Of a stretch of DNA of 64,000 bases, positions 53,375 to 64,000 are shown piece after piece. The stretch covers positions 6,510,001 to 6,574,000 of the forward strand of contig JAHRBC010000001.1 of NCBI GenBank assembly GCA_022702545.1, in the 5' to 3' direction. Origin of the DNA: Phycomyces nitens (lineage: Eukaryota > Mucoromycota > Mucoromycetes > Mucorales > Phycomycetaceae). The notes below the pieces were generated by a model that saw only the letters and a program-made list of their open reading frames with translations, made no database searches and was not told the origin of the DNA. Position 1 is the first letter of the stretch; every line of letters begins with the position of its first letter. The position numbers and the translations under genes are program-made.

Positions 53375-55024
53375 TTAAGTGCAGGTGCATAGCCCACAGG
53401 TAAAGGTTGCTACTAGACGCTGCAAGAACCCTCGCTTGTGAGCAGAATCTGTGTCTTGAAGACGACTGTGGTGCTCCATCGTTTGGTAATTTTGGTTGGG
53501 GTTCATGGTCATTGGCTGTGATGTATAGCGCTGATAGGGATCCTGAGGACCTAGTCTTTGCCGAGAAGGATTGCGACGTGAAGATTCTCGATGCTTGGAA
53601 TGTTGACGGATCTTTTGGCCGCCACTCCCACTGGATGCAGCAGCAGCAGCACTGTTTAGAGCAGCCACAGCACCATTACGATAGCGAGACCGAGGCTATA
53701 CAAGTTTATGAATTAGACTACCTGTTGATCACAGTCTTTAAAGCATCCTTACCTCCAATCCACTGTTGTGTTTGATGAGCATCCAATCATACACACCATC
53801 CTCGGCATCTGGTATCGTCTTTAATACCTTGTCAAACAAACCTCTCATAAAGTCATAGTCGGGTGTTTCCTCGAACCCAAGTCGACGTGCGTATTGAAAG
53901 TAGATGGCAAATTCCTCTAAGATGGTCAGGAATGGCTTTAATATCTGCGACCAAGAAATATTTAAAAGGTTTGTATTACCTGGATAGCCTTCACAAAGAT
54001 CCTTGACAGCTGTCGACTGCTTCTTTTCACCAATCTTTTCATATTTCTGCTTGTTTGTAGCAGCCTTCAGACCTTGCCAAGGCAAAGATCCTCTCAAAAA
54101 GTACATGAATACATGTCCAAGTGATTCCAAATCATCACGTCGAGATTGCTCTAAGGGTTGATTAATTTCTTATTAATTTCTCCCTTTTATTTACCTCTTC
54201 CCAGATGTGTGTTTACACTCATATAACGTGCTGTTCCTGACAGGCTTTTGCGTTCTCTGTAAGGTATGTGCTGTTTGGTCTTTGGATCGCGGTATTGCTT
54301 TGCCATTCCAAAGTCAATCATATAGACTGTATTGGCTTTACTCGTGCCAGGACGACCAATCAAGAAATTATCGGGTTTGATGTCTCGATAGATCAAATTG
54401 CGCTCATGCATGCTTTGAACACGGCTCACCTAAGATGAAGAGTATGGATTAATACAGGCTCTTGTGAGTGTCAAGGAACCATCTGGATCCGGTTGCCTTT
54501 ACCATGTGCTTGGCTAGCATGGCCACGGTCTTGACACTAAATCTTCGAGAGCAACAGTCAAAGAGGTCTTCCAGACTCGGGCCGAGCAAATCGATCACGA
54601 GGACATTGTAAAGACCTTCTTGGCCAAAATAATAAGCTGTTGGAACACCACCTTTTTAGATACAGAGAGTGATAAGTTAATAACACATTGATGATATCCA
54701 TCCATATCAAGCGCTTTGATTTAATTAGTAGCCTACCAAGACCAGCTAGGATTTTGTATGTTCTGTATTCATCACGTAACTGAGGAGCGTCTGATTTACG
54801 AGGTTCGAATTTGATAGCTACAAGCTGGCTATTGAGTAGATTGGTGCCTTTACAGGTGATTAGCATTCAATTGAGGGCATTATTTTTGTACCTTCATAAA
54901 TAATTCCAAAACTTCCTTCTCCAATCTTGTTGCCGACCTTGTAATGTACTCCTACGACATTGATGGATGAGATGATGGAAGAGCTAGCGCGGCTTTGTGA
55001 GTTTCGGTGAGGATTCGCTGCCAT
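53375..55024 (-). CDS. Casein kinase 1, fungal YCK/Cki type
   Basis: Ser/Thr kinase of the CK1 family, 427 aa. Exons in transcript order: 54892-55024, 54737-54847, 54503-54651, 54195-54429, 53980-54150, 53753-53916, 53375-53695. Kinase core: glycine loop GEGSFG (35-40), K57 in [15 protein letters not shown] with D147, DFG D170, and the CK1-specific [14 protein letters not shown] in place of [23 protein letters not shown] and [18 protein letters not shown] are typical. The C-terminal tail is Ala/Ser/Gln/Arg-rich and ends FTCGLCTCT. Yck kinases are anchored to the plasma membrane by palmitoylated C-terminal Cys, so these three Cys may serve that role, although the classic terminal CC is absent. 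Expected roles: endocytosis, septins and nutrient signalling. It converges on the kinesin gene. Confidence 0.93.
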
Positions 55025-55175
55025 CAAGAATGGTAATAAAGAGACGGGTAATAAAAAGAAATGATATAGTATATATGTATATATATAGATGTGTGTATAA
55101 AGATACACGCACAGAAAGTAAAATAAATAAGAACAAGCGAGAAAATATGAGGTGTTGAAAATACAGTTTAAAATA

Positions 55176-55510
55176 ATAATAATAATAATAATATATAGTA
55201 TATATAATATAATAATTTAATATTAAAAAGCAAAAAATAAAAATAAAATAAAAATAAAATAAAATAAAAAAGCAAAAGGGGGTTGTGGACCTCTTGGTGA
55301 TATTTAAGGTCAACGTCTACATCTATTTGTACATGTATAAATGTATGTATACATAATATTATATATATATTATTTATATATATATATATACTTTATATGT
55401 AAATGTATACATGCAAATGAATACATATAATATATGAATATATATATATGAATATATATATTGATGTATACATATTGTTTATATACTTTTTGTTTGTATG
55501 ATTTATACAT
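55176..55510. repeat. Low-complexity AT / AATA tract
   Basis: AATAATAAT, AAAATAAAAT and TATATATA blocks with scattered TGTA, lying in the upstream region of the casein-kinase gene. Confidence 0.85.
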
Positions 55511-56521
55511 CCTTGGGGGCAAGGCAGTGACAAGAGACCCGTTTTTGTTTCTGTTTTGTGACACCAATCAAGGTTTATTCTTACTTCATTTTATAAAAAC
55601 AAAAAACAAAATAAATATTTTCCTTTTTGCTTCATTATTCTTGTTTTAAACCCCCTTGGCCATAGTACCCTTAACACTCTTGTGAATAAAGAATAAAAGA
55701 CAAGAGGTATAGAAACGAACGCGGACTTGATAATATACATGGCATGATGGGCTTTATAGCACGTATCAGCTCATCACCATTGACCCACTATATATCGACT
55801 GATCTTGCCTCGATATGCACATTCTCTAGAGTTCAGATGAATATATATTGATGATCTGTATTCACCAGTGATTGAGAATAATGATAGACAGACTCTAGGC
55901 ATATCAAGAAACATCACCTCTTTTTTAATCACTAATAGTAATATACAGCCAATTTGAATATTGAAATCCCTTGCAAGATATTCAGAGTGAATCAGACTTT
56001 TATATTGACCTGATTTAACAGCACAAATGATTGTTATGTTTCATACTGTATAACCAAATGATAATAGATCTCCATAATCATCACTCTCAGTCCAAATATG
56101 TAAAAGCAAACCGGTACAATATTAATATACTCTGAGATAATGGCAAAGGCCTTGGAGTCTAATGATTATATCATTATATTGGTTAGGACCAGTGTCATTT
56201 ATGATGTAGGTTCTGTATATACGTTTAAATACAAGAGAAAAAGTCCCTCTTATATATCCTATTCTAGCTGTATTACAGCCTCTAAATCATTCTTATTGTT
56301 GACAATCTCATCATTTATTATAGTCTTGGGACTATAAAGGGCACTTTGTGGGATTAATTCGATTTAATTACATTACCCAAAAAAAAAGAAATCCCCCCGT
56401 TAATAGGCTTGTTTTAATTGTCATTTGTATAACCCGATACCATTCTTTTGAGATATGAAGTTCTTATGTTCCTAGAGAGATTAAAGTGGCTTACAAGCAC
56501 CCATGTATATATTTGTTCTAG

Positions 56522-56869
56522 CCAAGAACAGCATGTAATGATGTAGCAAATAAAAACCAATACCCATTACTTGATACCAAACTCCAGATCGTCACACTTG
56601 CCTTTTCTCACTCTGTTCTTGGGGTTACATCTCCTTTTGGGCATATTCCACCTATTCCAATTACTCTATATAATCAAATTTTTGCCTTTAACCATGTAAC
56701 TATACTCATCAGACCAAAGTATGATTCTCTATTTCCTATTGACCTATTCCAATCATCCTTCTTTAACATCAATACCGATCTGTGGACCGAGACCTACAAA
56801 CTGAAACCCAAAATGTTTGATACAGTCAATTACCATTCCATGATATACCCAAATGCTTCAAAGCCGTTC
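56522..56869 (+). pseudogene. ATG-less 116-codon open stretch, possible relic
   Basis: Open between in-frame TAG and TGA with protein-like composition, e.g. LQIVTLAFSHSVLG, SPFGHIPPIPITLYNQ and NINTDLWTETYKLKPK. It has no start codon near its 5' end and I see no convincing splice partner. It may be a fragment of a retrotransposon or of a decayed gene. I cannot name the family. Confidence 0.3.
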
Positions 56870-58875
56870 TGAGTTGCTCATATGAGGTAAATAAGTACTT
56901 TTGCACCACCTAAACAAGCTATCTTTTTAGTTACAATTGTTTTCTTTTTTGTAATCGCCAGATACTATTTTTGACTGGTAAGCTAATGTCGATAGCTGCC
57001 ATACCCTTTTTTTTAAAAAAAGCCTGGAATTTTACCAAATATACATACTTGGATATTTAAAAAGGTCCCTTTCCTTGCAATATAGCCACATATGTTTGTT
57101 TCTGAGAATTTGTTTTGAATCTTGGATTTTATTAGTACAATAACAACCAAATAAGATTTCTATTTGCAAATTCTGTTCAAGAATGAAACACCTTTCTGTA
57201 GGTGTACAAGAATGATGCAATGAGAATTAGACTCTAGATACAAGCTTTGTTTGGTCTGCAGTGATAATTCCTCCCAAGCTTGTACTATACTGATAAAAAG
57301 GTGTCTAGTGCGAAGCATCTTTCTAATAATAAGTCAGAGAAATACGGTTAAATTCAAAGTCTTCAAGACATTGAAGAAACCAGTTAGACCAGGTCTATAC
57401 ATCTGTACGCCACAAATACTGTTCATATATGTTTAGCTCATGGTGTCCTTTGCAAAGTTCAAGTCATAATTCATATAGGTTGCTATCTTCACATCACTTT
57501 TTCTTGCCGCTATTTAATCTAAAAGCGAGAAATAAGAAATGAAATAAACTCAAGCTTTACTTTTTTATATATATCCCTATATAAGCCAGGTCCACACCAA
57601 TATTCTTATAACCATGAAAAAATAAACTACAAAATCAAAATATTGTATATTGTCCTTTTCGTTATTTTAACCGTTTTTTATAAAGTGTCTTACAAGGCCA
57701 AATGCTATGTTCAGGTAGTCAGTACTCTATCAAGAGTGCTATTTCGCTGTTCCTTTTAAGCCGTATTTAAATATATTGGACATCAACAAGTAAATGATAA
57801 AAAAAAGCATCCTCTACAAGCATAGTAACGGCAAATGAAAAAGCCTTTGTACTACAAGAACAGTCCTCGGAACCATCAAGAGAGTGTGTGTGTAATAAAA
57901 TTATTATTGGTTCTTGTGGTTAGCAAGAAGCTTTACAGGTAGGATCTCAAAGCTTGAGGGGCATATGATACTTGATATATTGGAATCCTTTTAAGAAAAC
58001 CTATTTTTTTTTTGCAATAATGGATGTTACTTAATGCTTAGCTGCGTAAAGCCATGTCAGGATGGTCTCTTTAAAGTAAACTTGCCAGGAATTAAAGACC
58101 ATTCAAAGTCATTTGACTGTCTTATTTCTTTAGAAACAATATATACCATAGATAAGGACAATAATTGTAAGATTGTTCCTCGGAAAGTAATTGGATACTT
58201 GGATCGACATACAAGCTATTGATAATATTCAAAGAATTTGCAGTTGACCCTTTGGTACATTGCACTGATCATGACCATATTTTTTCATGATTTATAAACT
58301 TTAGTAGCTATGAAATCCATCAGCAATATCAAGGCTTAATATTTTGTTTTAAACATCTCAAATGCGGTGCACTAAAAAAAATAGCTGGAAAATATTATAA
58401 TACAAATATACAGTACCCAATTGAGCATCCTTTTGGTGACCCATGACGGATCCCATCCGGTGGCGCACAAACAGCCTGGACGACGGTCCCTGGATCTACT
58501 CACAAGGCATCGTACATACCCTTGTCCAATATATATATATATAGGGAAATGGCTGTATTTGCACCGGGAAGAAAGACTGGCTGGACCATGAGCCCTGCTG
58601 CTACATTTTTTGTATTGTTTATTGGAATTAAAATCAACAGTGTTACATAAATATAATTAGAGGATTAGATCTAGGGACGCTTCCGCTTCATCTCACCGAA
58701 TAGCCAATGGAGTCATTGCGGCAGTCAGGTTGGTGTTAAAGGAATATTATCAAATACTAGTCTGAAATGAGCAGACCAGATAGCACTTTGAGTGCAACCT
58801 AGTGCAGTGTATGTTGGCAGTGGCGTTTGTGAGGTAGAGTGAGCTGTTCAAACTGCAGAATAGCAAGGTCAGAGA

Positions 58876-59315
58876 TTAATTTGTTGGCAAGGTATGACAT
58901 ACTGATATTTTGGCAGGACAATCCCAAAAGAGATACCGGTATTTTTCTGGGTTGCTGCAAATTATGTAATCTGGCCTGTCAATATTCTTTTCCTGTCAAA
59001 TGGCCGTTGACGATTTGAAATCTTTTGATACAATAGTCTCCACCAAATCATGAAGCATTCGTGTGGTAAACTGGAGTTCCAAAAAGTTCCCCAATGGGTT
59101 TCCGGGGAACGATAAAAGAAAGCTAGAAGGGCTCTAATGGGTATGCGGGTAGATGAGCAAATGAGCTTTGGTGTGAGTTGATCTATATGAAGGGCATCAT
59201 CTATACCCAGTGAGAGAAAACCATTGAAATGGTGAGGAGTCAGAAAGAAAGAAACCACTGTGAAAATATAAGGTCGGATAAGCGAGTTATTGAGGGGAGA
59301 GAACCATGCAACCAA
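58876..59315 (-). mobile_element. Degenerate LINE remnant (zf-RVT-like 3' end)
   Basis: On the minus strand one frame reads RALLAFFYRSPETHWGTFW, NSSLPHECFMIWWRLLYQK, then a stop at 58962. The neighbouring frame continues with IICSNPEKYRYLFWDCPAK and stops at 58876-58878. This order (W..FW...P......WWRLL..K, then C...PE...YLFWDCPAK) matches the zinc-binding region at the C-terminus of fungal and plant non-LTR reverse transcriptases (zf-RVT). It is frameshifted and lacks the catalytic part, so it is dead. Frames further upstream (59316-59760, minus) are open in pieces and could be the preceding reverse-transcriptase region, but no motif is clear there. Confidence 0.5.
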
Positions 59316-60862
59316 CTACAGTTCGCCGTGATCAAGAATATCAAAGATTGAGCAAATAGTACTCCTGGTCCCCCATGAACTTCATAGTTCCTGCGTCTAT
59401 ATATACAGCCGATAGTATGAACATAAATGCAAGCATCGAAAACACACGGCCTCCAACACGAGAGAAAAATTGGTATTGTTTTTTGAGGGTCCAGAGAGGC
59501 TATAAGTGGAAGCCGCTTCGCCGTAACTGCGTTGGGTACAGACCAGTTGAGGGAGAGAGGAAGGACTTGAAGAATTGCTCTAAAAAGCGTTGTTAAAATA
59601 CTGATAATTATGATGGTAGGCAATCAGATCTCCGGAAAACACAGGGATAATAAGACTGCGATAGAGGCACACTGCGTATATAGCAGGTACGCCAAAATTT
59701 TACCAGCAAATGATGGATCCAGTGAAGAGTCCAACAGAGGTAGAACCCATTGAATTTGGAGAGGGATTTCAAAGATGTGCCATCCCAGAATCTACCCTAC
59801 CATATAATTTCATAGTCATATAATGAGATATTGGTATTCCGTAATTCTGTAATCCACCAGCTATTACCCCTGTTAAAGCACATTAAACACTTCTTTTGTG
59901 TATTTCATTTTTCCAATCTATTAATTATGGGGATTCGAAGTAAATACAATATTGAACAAGGTTATCCTTTGAATTATACTTGAATTCTACCAGTAAATAC
60001 TCTTTATAAGGTTTAGAGAGCAAAATAATTTAATAAATACAATATGAAACCGCAAAAATGAGTAATAAACTGTGTATAAATGAAGAAGGATTAAAGGTTC
60101 GGGTAGTATGTGGTACTTGAGAAACGTCTTTTTTTAAATAGGCGATACTAAATAATAAATTCTTTAGATACGTTTGTAACTATATCCTCTAGTTAAAGAG
60201 CTTCCTCATCTGTTAAAAGAGTGATGCTTTGTATCTAAAGAGATTAACAATAAATACACTATAATATGTATTTTTACTGGATGTTCACCAGGAGAATGAT
60301 ATAGAACTCACGTGAAAACCTACAAGCCACCGCCAAAGAAAATATTCCCACTCCGTGACTTGCGTTTTAAAATTTTATTTTATTCAAACACCGATGAATT
60401 TGTCTATAAATAAGAGGTCGAAACTTGCCAATTCCTTTCTCTCTTTCTTTATTCACAGTGGTTGATAAATTATTGTCTTTCCACAGCTATTGCCTCCTAT
60501 GTACGGTCTGCCGAACATGTGCTTGCACTGTCATGACCCCACAAACATAAACCCCCCGCAATATGCTGATTACTGGCGAGGACATTTATCTGCCCAGCCC
60601 CAAATGAGTTTTTTTTAAGCTTTTCTCATTGGTGGGGGAATGCTGTGGAGCACCAATATGTGTCTTAACAAACACGGTGTAAAAAAACCCCAAATCAAAA
60701 ATAAATGAAAATGAATCAATAATACTTTATTGATATTTATTATTACTGCCTTGATACTTAGAAGGTGTCAAACACTTGCAAGATGTATTGTCCATCTCAA
60801 TCTTCATTCTACTTCGTCTAAAAAAACCAGTATGCATCGCCAACCCCTCATTACAATAATAT

Positions 60863-61030
60863 ACTTGTACCATCTTTATCCTTCAACGTAATCTCCCACC
60901 TTGTCTTTACCTTTTCAGCATTCAAATACTTGCACCATTTACATTTCTCACGCAAATCTTCCATCTTCTCTTTATCTTTTCAATAATCAACTACTTGCAC
61001 CATTTACATCTCTCAACAATACAGACTCGC
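60863..61030 (+). repeat. 65-bp tandem repeat, about 2.6 copies
   Basis: Units start at 60863, 60928 and 60993 with ACTTG(T/C)ACCAT, followed by a C/T-rich body (CTTTATC/TTTACATTTCTCA, then CATCTTCTCTTTATCTTTTCA). Copies 2 and 3 are closer to each other than to copy 1. The repeat is strongly pyrimidine-biased on this strand. Confidence 0.8.
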
Positions 61031-61404
61031 ATTCACTCCATCTCTACTGTCAATCACTTTATTAACACCAGCAACCTTTCATCTAATTCTTCATACTATC
61101 TAAAGAATGTGCACTATGGAGAGCTCAAAGCCCCCAAAAAAAAGCCCCCATTCAAAGTACTGGTTGCATTTGGAATTAGAAATTTTATAAACATTAGTGC
61201 CAACATTCGGTTTGTATTCCTTACGAGTCCTACTCACTCTTCGAGGGTGTTGCCTTGTTACTATGTTCAAGAGACTATATTTTGTTTTACTATTATAGCC
61301 TAACTATTATAGCTTTATGGTTATATAAGATGCATGGTCATAGATAATCAAGCTTAAGCTTAAAATTGATTTATAGATTGCTTTAGTGTTTTGCTTTAGT
61401 CGTC

Positions 61405-61570
61405 GACTTCACTACTGAAAGGTTTACTTGTCTAGCTCAGTTGTTGACTTCGTTACTAATAAGTTTAGTAGCTAGGTTCAATCATTGACTTTACTGATTT
61501 GTTTACTGGTTTGGGTCAGTAGTCGACTTCAATACCAATAGGTTAATTGATTTGGATCAGTCGTAGACTT
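61405..61570 (+). repeat. About 41-bp degenerate tandem repeat, four units
   Basis: Units begin with GACTT(C/T) at 61405, 61446, 61487 and 61525, with a fifth partial at 61566. Each unit holds a TTTA(C/G)T and a (G/T)GGTTCA or GGATCAG-like segment. Spacing is 41, 41, 38 and 41. Divergence between units suggests an old array. Confidence 0.75.
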
Positions 61571-62338
61571 TGTCAAGTACTGCTTTATTGTAAAAATAAA
61601 TGATGATGAGAAATCAAACATTACTGAGGTAAATAAAGGGAGGGAGCCTATAGATACTAGGAGTGTTATTTATTAAATAAAGAATATTATGGTGGTTTAT
61701 ATACTTGTTATTCTAGTCCCCTTGTCATTAAAGCCTATGTTATCAATTTAGTAGTGTGAAGTGTACGTGTACCCGGCGTCTAACTGTTCCTGGTATATTG
61801 ATTTAGCATGGTCATTAGCAAAGAGTAACCAGAGATTGGTTGTAGATTTTTTTGTTTCACTCGGGTGTGGTATGCATATCACAGACATTGTTCCTCAATG
61901 AGGGAGATCTTATCCTCAACTACTTCTTTTCGATTTGAGGAAGTGGCTCTTGGATTGCCACATTTTCTCTGGCTAAGCGGGCCAATTATTCTAAAAGCTG
62001 ACCGTTAGTGCCTCTATTTACCGGTAAGTCAAAGAGGGATATTCTTGACCCTGACGCTTACAGTCCTTCTCAATTGTTTCGTCAGGACATTGTGCCAGAA
62101 TGTGGCCTGGCTTCTAACAGTCATAGTACAGGCGATTGCTATTTGCCTTCTTTTCGTAGTTTGCTTTATTATGGTCTTCTCCGTAACAATAGTCGCATGC
62201 TACAGGGATATTATACTACTCGGAATAAATCTCATGTTCCCCACAAAAATTGATCTTGCACGTCAAGGAGATTTGTTCACTTCCATACCTTGGAGCAGTG
62301 TTTGGCAAGACAGAACATTTATCCCCAAACAATTGAAA

Positions 62339-62617
62339 CTAGGGATACATATACAGACCAAAATGAAGTAACCGACCAAAAAGGCCCATTACTTCTTGAA
62401 CCTGAGGCTCTAATATATCTTCCCTGCGGAGAGATAGTTTATCGAAATGTACGCAAATAATATTGCTATCCCTGCCAAATGTAGGGGTGGTCAAGAGAGT
62501 TCGGTGTTCAACAACAACTAGCTCTGGAAATATCTTGGAAGCATATTTGATAGCGTCAAAGGAGATAATTGCTAAATTTCTATCTCCACAGTCCAGTTCA
62601 AATCCCCTACTATACAA
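62339..62617 (-). mobile_element. Possible LINE ORF1-like fragment
   Basis: A minus-strand open stretch with IICVHFDKLSLRREDIL and VMGLFGRLLHFGLYMYP. That is reminiscent of the RNA-recognition-like segment of Mucoromycete LINE ORF1 proteins, where a '...LP....ED.......FG.V..IGLY' pattern recurs. It has no ATG at a sensible place, no zinc knuckle and stops on both sides. It could equally be an unrelated gene relic. Confidence 0.25.
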
Positions 62618-63382
62618 GGATACTTGTATTTAAAACTGTGAAATAACTAGGTCACATCCAAGGTATTATTATCCCTTCAGCAGAGTCTTTGTCTCCTTAA
62701 AAAATAGGTATAGACCATCGACTAACAGTACAACTATTTGTGATGTCGAAAAAAAAAGCATTGGCTTCGTTGGAAGAAATCTACGTTTGATTTGCTTTTT
62801 GCTGAGCCAATTCCTCTTTGGCAGAGACATTATCAAAATTGTTACTGATTTTCCACAAACTATACGGATCCAGCTGTCAAAAGTTGGAACGAGTGGATTT
62901 TGTCGCCCATTTGTTCTTGTCATTTTCGGCTGCGGAAAAGTGCCCTTAAGTCTGTATTTTTGTAAATGATTGGTTTCTTCATTGGCACATATTTTTACAG
63001 TTATATTGTACAAATATTTGATTCATGGTTAGTTGTAAAAGTACCCATTAACGTTCTTGAGAAATATATTCATCATCAAATTTATTTTCATCTTGTTTTA
63101 TCTTATGCCTATTTCTATACAATGAGTACAAATAACAGCAATATATATATATTTATAATACATATTGTCAATATCACAAAATAATTGTATTGAAATAAGA
63201 AGAAAATACATAGTAAAAGTAGAAATAATATTATGAATAACTGACTGGCAGTTAGTTCTACCACAGCAGAATTTAAATATAAAATGAAATAAATTCAAAT
63301 AAAATGCATTGAATAATTGAAAGCATTTAAATAAAGGGTTGGAATGGAAAGCAATATATACCAGTAGTTTACTGACATATAT
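62618..63382. other. Intergenic, 3' of the HSPA12-like gene
   Basis: AT-rich. Open stretches on both strands around 62669-63013 lack coding character. The AT-rich part near 63100-63350 contains the 3' flank of the minus-strand HSPA12-like gene. Confidence 0.45.
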
Positions 63383-64000
63383 TTATGACCTTGCCTTTTC
63401 AAGCTCATGGGAATCAAAAGTAGAAGTGAAAGTATATGTATGGCCATTGATTATTGCTTTTAGAACAATTTCTGTCTTACCAAAATACATGTCTGCTTTA
63501 ATAGTAATCATTTCCTTCTCCCTGACATTGGGAATCAAAGGAAGTTCGCAATTGAAGTTGGCCACTTTACGAACACCTGGGTCGGTTATATAACGAGGTG
63601 TTGACTCATCAATGTCATAGACAAATATATCTATCAAACAAGCATTTAAATATATTTGTGGCATACTAATATATTTTTAACCAACTTACCAAGACAAAAA
63701 GGATAAGGATAATATGCACGCAGTTCTTTTGAAGAACAGAAATCCACTGCCATGGGTGTTCCCTTGGTCGCAAACACATCAAAGCGATCGAGGCATATTA
63801 TTGCACCATCAAGTGAAATACTTTTCTTCTCGTGAGAATCAAGCACGAAATCGAATTGGTCATCAATAACTATTCCGTATGTGCGCCGTAATATTCGATG
63901 GGATACTTTTCCAGGATTATGACCAAACATTACTGCACCTCGCATTACAGAGATCTCCCCACGACTTGGTATAGCTATAGACCCAACTCTTGCATCAAAT
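63383..64000 (-). CDS. HSPA12-like Hsp70-family protein, C-terminal part (5' end off window)
   Basis: C-terminal about 185 residues of a distant Hsp70 relative of the HSPA12 type, an ATP-binding actin-fold protein. Two exons in view: 63690-64000 (open to the edge) and 63383-63630, with a 59-bp phase 1 intron. Visible markers: GSIAIPSRGEISVMRGAVMFG, the region at the end of the nucleotide-binding domain; KVSHRILRRTYGI; VFATKGTPMAVD; then IFVYDIDESTPRYITDPGVRK and ITIKADMYFGKTEIVLKA near the C-terminus. HSPA12-like genes lack the canonical Hsp70 substrate domain and are multiplied in many Mucoromycota. The role is probably chaperone-like or signalling and is not proven. The N-terminus with the phosphate-binding loops lies to the right of the window. 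Confidence 0.85.

Larger units (their letters stand above)
55025..58875. other. AT-rich, gene-poor region
   Basis: Begins with the casein-kinase leader, then simple AT-rich DNA (55170-55510). No complete gene. A 116-codon stretch without ATG at 56522-56869 is listed separately. A less AT-rich island at about 58430-58530 (CATGACGGATCCCATCCGG...) and the sequence from 58660 on resemble worn element DNA. Confidence 0.4.
59316..62338. other. Intergenic with relics and two tandem arrays
   Basis: No functional gene seen. It includes a minus-strand open stretch 59240-59623 that may belong to the LINE remnant, the 65-bp and 41-bp tandem arrays listed separately, and an open stretch at 62008-62253 without family match. 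Confidence 0.4.

Noticed and set aside
53407..53775. 122-codon plus-strand frame with a Gln run
   Set aside because: It is antisense to the last exons of the casein kinase; the Gln run mirrors the Ala stretch of the kinase tail.
54892..55108. Longer casein-kinase N-terminus with hydrophobic Tyr/Ile/Leu-rich residues
   Set aside because: The open frame upstream of 55024 is AT-repeat leader; the ATG giving MAANPHRN matches the usual kinase N-terminus length.
60863..61570. CRISPR-like array
   Set aside because: Repeats are directly adjacent without unique spacers, and the DNA is nuclear eukaryotic.

Overview
This window is eukaryotic nuclear DNA. It carries AT-rich intergenic tracts, intron-dense genes (introns mostly 45-110 bp with GTAAG-like donors and TAG/CAG acceptors), nuclear tRNA genes and no bacterial features. 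The gene set points to a filamentous fungus of the Mucoromycota, probably Mucorales: an intein-free V-ATPase A subunit, a CHD7/Kismet-like remodeller, an HSPA12-type Hsp70 relative, a YCK-type casein kinase, small C2H2 factors and worn LINE fragments. That placement is inference; no rRNA or species marker is present.

Layout. 1-10 kb is gene-poor. It holds a small minus-strand CaaX-ending protein (2.2-2.7 kb), a two-TM PPxY protein (4.5-5.0 kb), and tRNA-Ser(GCT) and tRNA-Asn(GTT) about 0.3 kb apart. 10.2-31.3 kb is the dense part: VMA1 (12 exons), a CHD-type remodeller (22 exons), a single-exon protein with dsRBD-like folds and a Ser/Gly-rich linker, an 18-exon FAAP100-like gene, COX19, RNase H1, an M24B Xaa-Pro peptidase and mitochondrial ribosome recycling factor. 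31-48 kb is sparse, with two similar C2H2 zinc-finger genes flanking an F-box gene. 48.2-55.0 kb is dense again: a type II membrane DUF1647-like protein, a kinesin-7-like motor (16 exons, two of them microexons) and a casein kinase 1. 55-63 kb is AT-rich, with LINE-like relics and two short tandem-repeat arrays. The right edge cuts an HSPA12-like gene.

The genes are mostly housekeeping and do not form one pathway. Themes are mitochondrial function (COX19, mtRRF), nucleic-acid maintenance (CHD, FAAP100-like, RNase H1, dsRBD protein) and membrane or cytoskeleton work (V-ATPase, CK1, kinesin). Exon models were built by hand. Reading frame is conserved across every junction given, except in exon 3 of the FAAP100-like gene.

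Most notable: (i) a FAAP100-like Fanconi core subunit candidate in a fungus; (ii) three GC-AG introns, all with GCAAGT donors, in three genes; (iii) 6-nt and 4-nt microexons completing the kinesin P-loop region; (iv) a VMA1 coding exon that is only the start codon; (v) a fungal class III CHD protein.
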